Made by a program: the position numbers and the translations under genes. A stretch of DNA of 64,000 bases from assembly GCF_000196115.1 (NCBI RefSeq), contig NC_005027.1, positions 2,046,001 to 2,110,000 on the forward strand, written 5' to 3'. The notes under the pieces are model-generated. The model was not told where the DNA came from. It did no database searches and saw nothing but the letters and a program-made list of their open reading frames with translations. This document shows positions 62,366-64,000 of this stretch, piece by piece (position 1 is the first letter of the stretch; every line of letters starts with the position of its first letter). The stretch is from Rhodopirellula baltica SH 1. Lineage in GTDB: Bacteria > Planctomycetota > Planctomycetia > Pirellulales > Pirellulaceae.

Positions 62366-64000
62366 GTTTGACGTTTTCCTGTGCCACAACAGTGCAGATA
62401 AGCAAGAGGTGCGGAAAGTCGCCACAGAACTTGCCGCAAATGGCCTGACATATTGGCTCGATGAAGAGCAACTTCGTCCAGGGCTACCATGGCAACGCAC
62501 ACTCGAGCGTGCAATCGTAGACATTCGAGCGGCCGCAGTTTTCATTGGTGGATCAGGTCTTGGACCCTGGCAAGAAATGGAGCAGGAGGCGCTTCTACGT
62601 CGTTTGGTTAAAGACGATTGCCCAGTCATTCCGGTGATTCTGCCGTCGTGCCAATCAACGCCGGATCTTCCCGTGTTTCTGGAAGGTATGAACTGGGTTG
62701 ATTTTCGTTCTACTACGGCTGATCCGTTGCGACGATTAATCTGGGGAATTACTGGACGCGCACCAGGTGAAACGCACTCGGATTTCCCCACTGGACCTCG
62801 AATTAAAGAACTACGACTGCGAGAAAAACTTACACAGGCGCAGCTTGCTGACCTTATAGCAGTTTCTCCTGCAACTGTAAGCAAATGGGAGACTGGTAAA
62901 CAGATTGCTCCACAGTCTCAAGCAAGAAAAATTTGCGCTGTGCTTGAGAAAGAACAGGTACAAGAAACAGTCTGTGATGTCGTGGTCTTGTTGCATGGCA
63001 TACGCGATCGTGGCGAATGGCAACAAATGATGCGACGGATTCTTGAAGAAAACACTGTGAATCTGAAGGTCTTCGGATGTAAGTATGGTTACTTTGATGT
63101 CTTTCGATTTCTCGCACCTTGGGATTGGGGGAAACGACCAAGGGAGCGTGCTGAAAGGCAGCTTAGACTCGTAAAGAAAGCGTTTCCAAATGCCAGAACC
63201 ACGGTGATAGCTCATAGCTATGGAACATACCTTCTTACTCGAATCTTAACGGACAAGTCTGATATCGAGCTTTGGCGTGTAATTTTATGTGGTTCTGTAG
63301 TGGACGAGAATTTTCAGTGGGACAAAGTTAGTCATCTTGTCGGTGACAGGAATGATCCCGAAAAACGCAAATACATCATCAATGACTGTGGCAGTCGTGA
63401 TATTTGGCCTGTCTTAGGGAAGTCGGCTGGATGGGGCTATGGCGCGGCTGGTGTCGACGGATTCGGCCAGATTTGTGTTCAAGACAGATTCCACCTGGGC
63501 GGACACTCTTTATTTTTTGATGAAGAATTTGTTTCGACCTGGTGGAAACCACTCGTTGAGGGTCGTTTACTTGCCAATCCTGACGGAAATACAAGCCAGC
63601 GAAAGGACATGCCAACGTGGCTTACATTCTTTGATTTTGTCCCTCTTCGCTGGCTGATTGTTCTTCTTGTTGTCTTCGCCTGCGTGGCTCTTGCATCCAT
63701 TTGCTACAGGCTCATGCCAAACAGCTCGAGGCGATCGAATGTAGTTGGGTCTGCGTCTCTCGACGTTTCCGACCGTATGTTTACTGTCGTTGATGTCTTA
63801 ACGGATGAAATCGTTGCACGCAAAGCGGTGTTGACCTACACATCGGACGAGATGCCTCTGAGCAACACCTCGATATCAGGACAGTTGGGGCAGATTAAAG
63901 ACCCCGGTGACATCGGGAATATTGAGTCAGTGGAAATCAGCGGATTCAGGTATCGTGCAAGAACCCGTATGAAACTGATGGTGGAGAGAATCAATCCACT
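62355..64000 (+). CDS. TIR - HTH - serine hydrolase - TM protein, partial
   Basis: 548 codons visible from GTG 62355; the gene runs off the right edge. TIR domain (~4-120): FDVFLCHNSADK start, LDEEQLRPG loop, and W72-Q-E-M-E76, the W-x-x-x-E pattern where NAD-cleaving TIRs have the catalytic Glu. XRE-type helix-turn-helix (~150-200): LTQAQLADLIAVSPATVSKWE. Alpha/beta hydrolase (~205-400): LLHGI (212-216), IAHSYGT with Ser288, candidate Asp349 and His384. Membrane helix ~432-452, then a beta-rich part. TIRs in bacteria often act in antiphage defence by degrading NAD; an HTH plus lipase-like hydrolase in one chain is an unusual mix. Its AT-richer sequence and position fit transfer. Confidence 0.85.
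   Translation, partial: MKGEFDVFLCHNSADKQEVRKVATELAANGLTYWLDEEQLRPGLPWQRTLERAIVDIRAAAVFIGGSGLGPWQEMEQEALLRRLVKDDCPVIPVILPSCQSTPDLPVFLEGMNWVDFRSTTADPLRRLIWGITGRAPGETHSDFPTGPRIKELRLREKLTQAQLADLIAVSPATVSKWETGKQIAPQSQARKICAVLEKEQVQETVCDVVVLLHGIRDRGEWQQMMRRILEENTVNLKVFGCKYGYFDVFRFLAPWDWGKRPRERAERQLRLVKKAFPNARTTVIAHSYGTYLLTRILTDKSDIELWRVILCGSVVDENFQWDKVSHLVGDRNDPEKRKYIINDCGSRDIWPVLGKSAGWGYGAAGVDGFGQICVQDRFHLGGHSLFFDEEFVSTWWKPLVEGRLLANPDGNTSQRKDMPTWLTFFDFVPLRWLIVLLVVFACVALASICYRLMPNSSRRSNVVGSASLDVSDRMFTVVDVLTDEIVARKAVLTYTSDEMPLSNTSISGQLGQIKDPGDIGNIESVEISGFRYRARTRMKLMVERINP

Overview
The gene content points to a marine planctomycete close to Rhodopirellula. The signs are two exported sulfatases, a DUF1501 protein, PVC-type multi-haem cytochromes fused to or placed beside dehydrogenase-like proteins, a CE15 esterase, a membrane-anchored Ser/Thr kinase, and many TTG/GTG starts. 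No ribosomal RNA is present. The single tRNA is tRNA-Arg(ACG). The lineage is inferred from gene content, not from a marker gene.

Layout. 1-4.2 kb: a minus-strand operon (sulfatase, five-haem cytochrome, start of an exported dehydrogenase-like protein) with overlapping genes. 4.4-10.1 kb: thioesterase, SLC13/TrkA-C permease, DUF3311 plus SSS symporter pair, DUF4886 hydrolase. 10.1-19.1 kb is accessory DNA: a 195-bp tandem palindromic repeat, then a run of short plus-strand genes separated by ~90-bp imperfect palindromes that have the hallmarks of integron attC sites. I read this as a cassette array without a recognisable integron integrase (CALIN). It is interrupted at 16-18.5 kb by an IS91-like element carrying a tyrosine recombinase and a Y2-HUH transposase. 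19.3-46 kb is mostly chromosomal: a two-haem propeller protein, thioredoxin lipoprotein, HrpB helicase overlapping a CE15 esterase, second sulfatase, two alpha/beta hydrolases, a ParE/ParD-like toxin-antitoxin pair, kinase, DUF1501 protein, a ~1078-aa exported protein, TIM-barrel isomerase and a GlmU-like protein. 46.2-51 kb: Tad-type pseudopilin-like genes (two TadE, one VWA-TadG) divergent from an A24 prepilin peptidase. 51-58.3 kb: moaA and a tightly coupled SpoIIM / membrane / DUF4129 / DUF4350 / MoxR operon, then tRNA-Arg.

58.5-64 kb is a second accessory island beside the tRNA: a frameshifted AbiU2-like gene, a ParA gene whose partner gene has been split by an ISAs1 insertion, and, running off the right edge, an operon of a small unknown protein and a large TIR - HTH - serine hydrolase - transmembrane protein. 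That last gene is the best candidate for an undescribed (defence-like) system. The integron-like cassette array is the most informative structural find.
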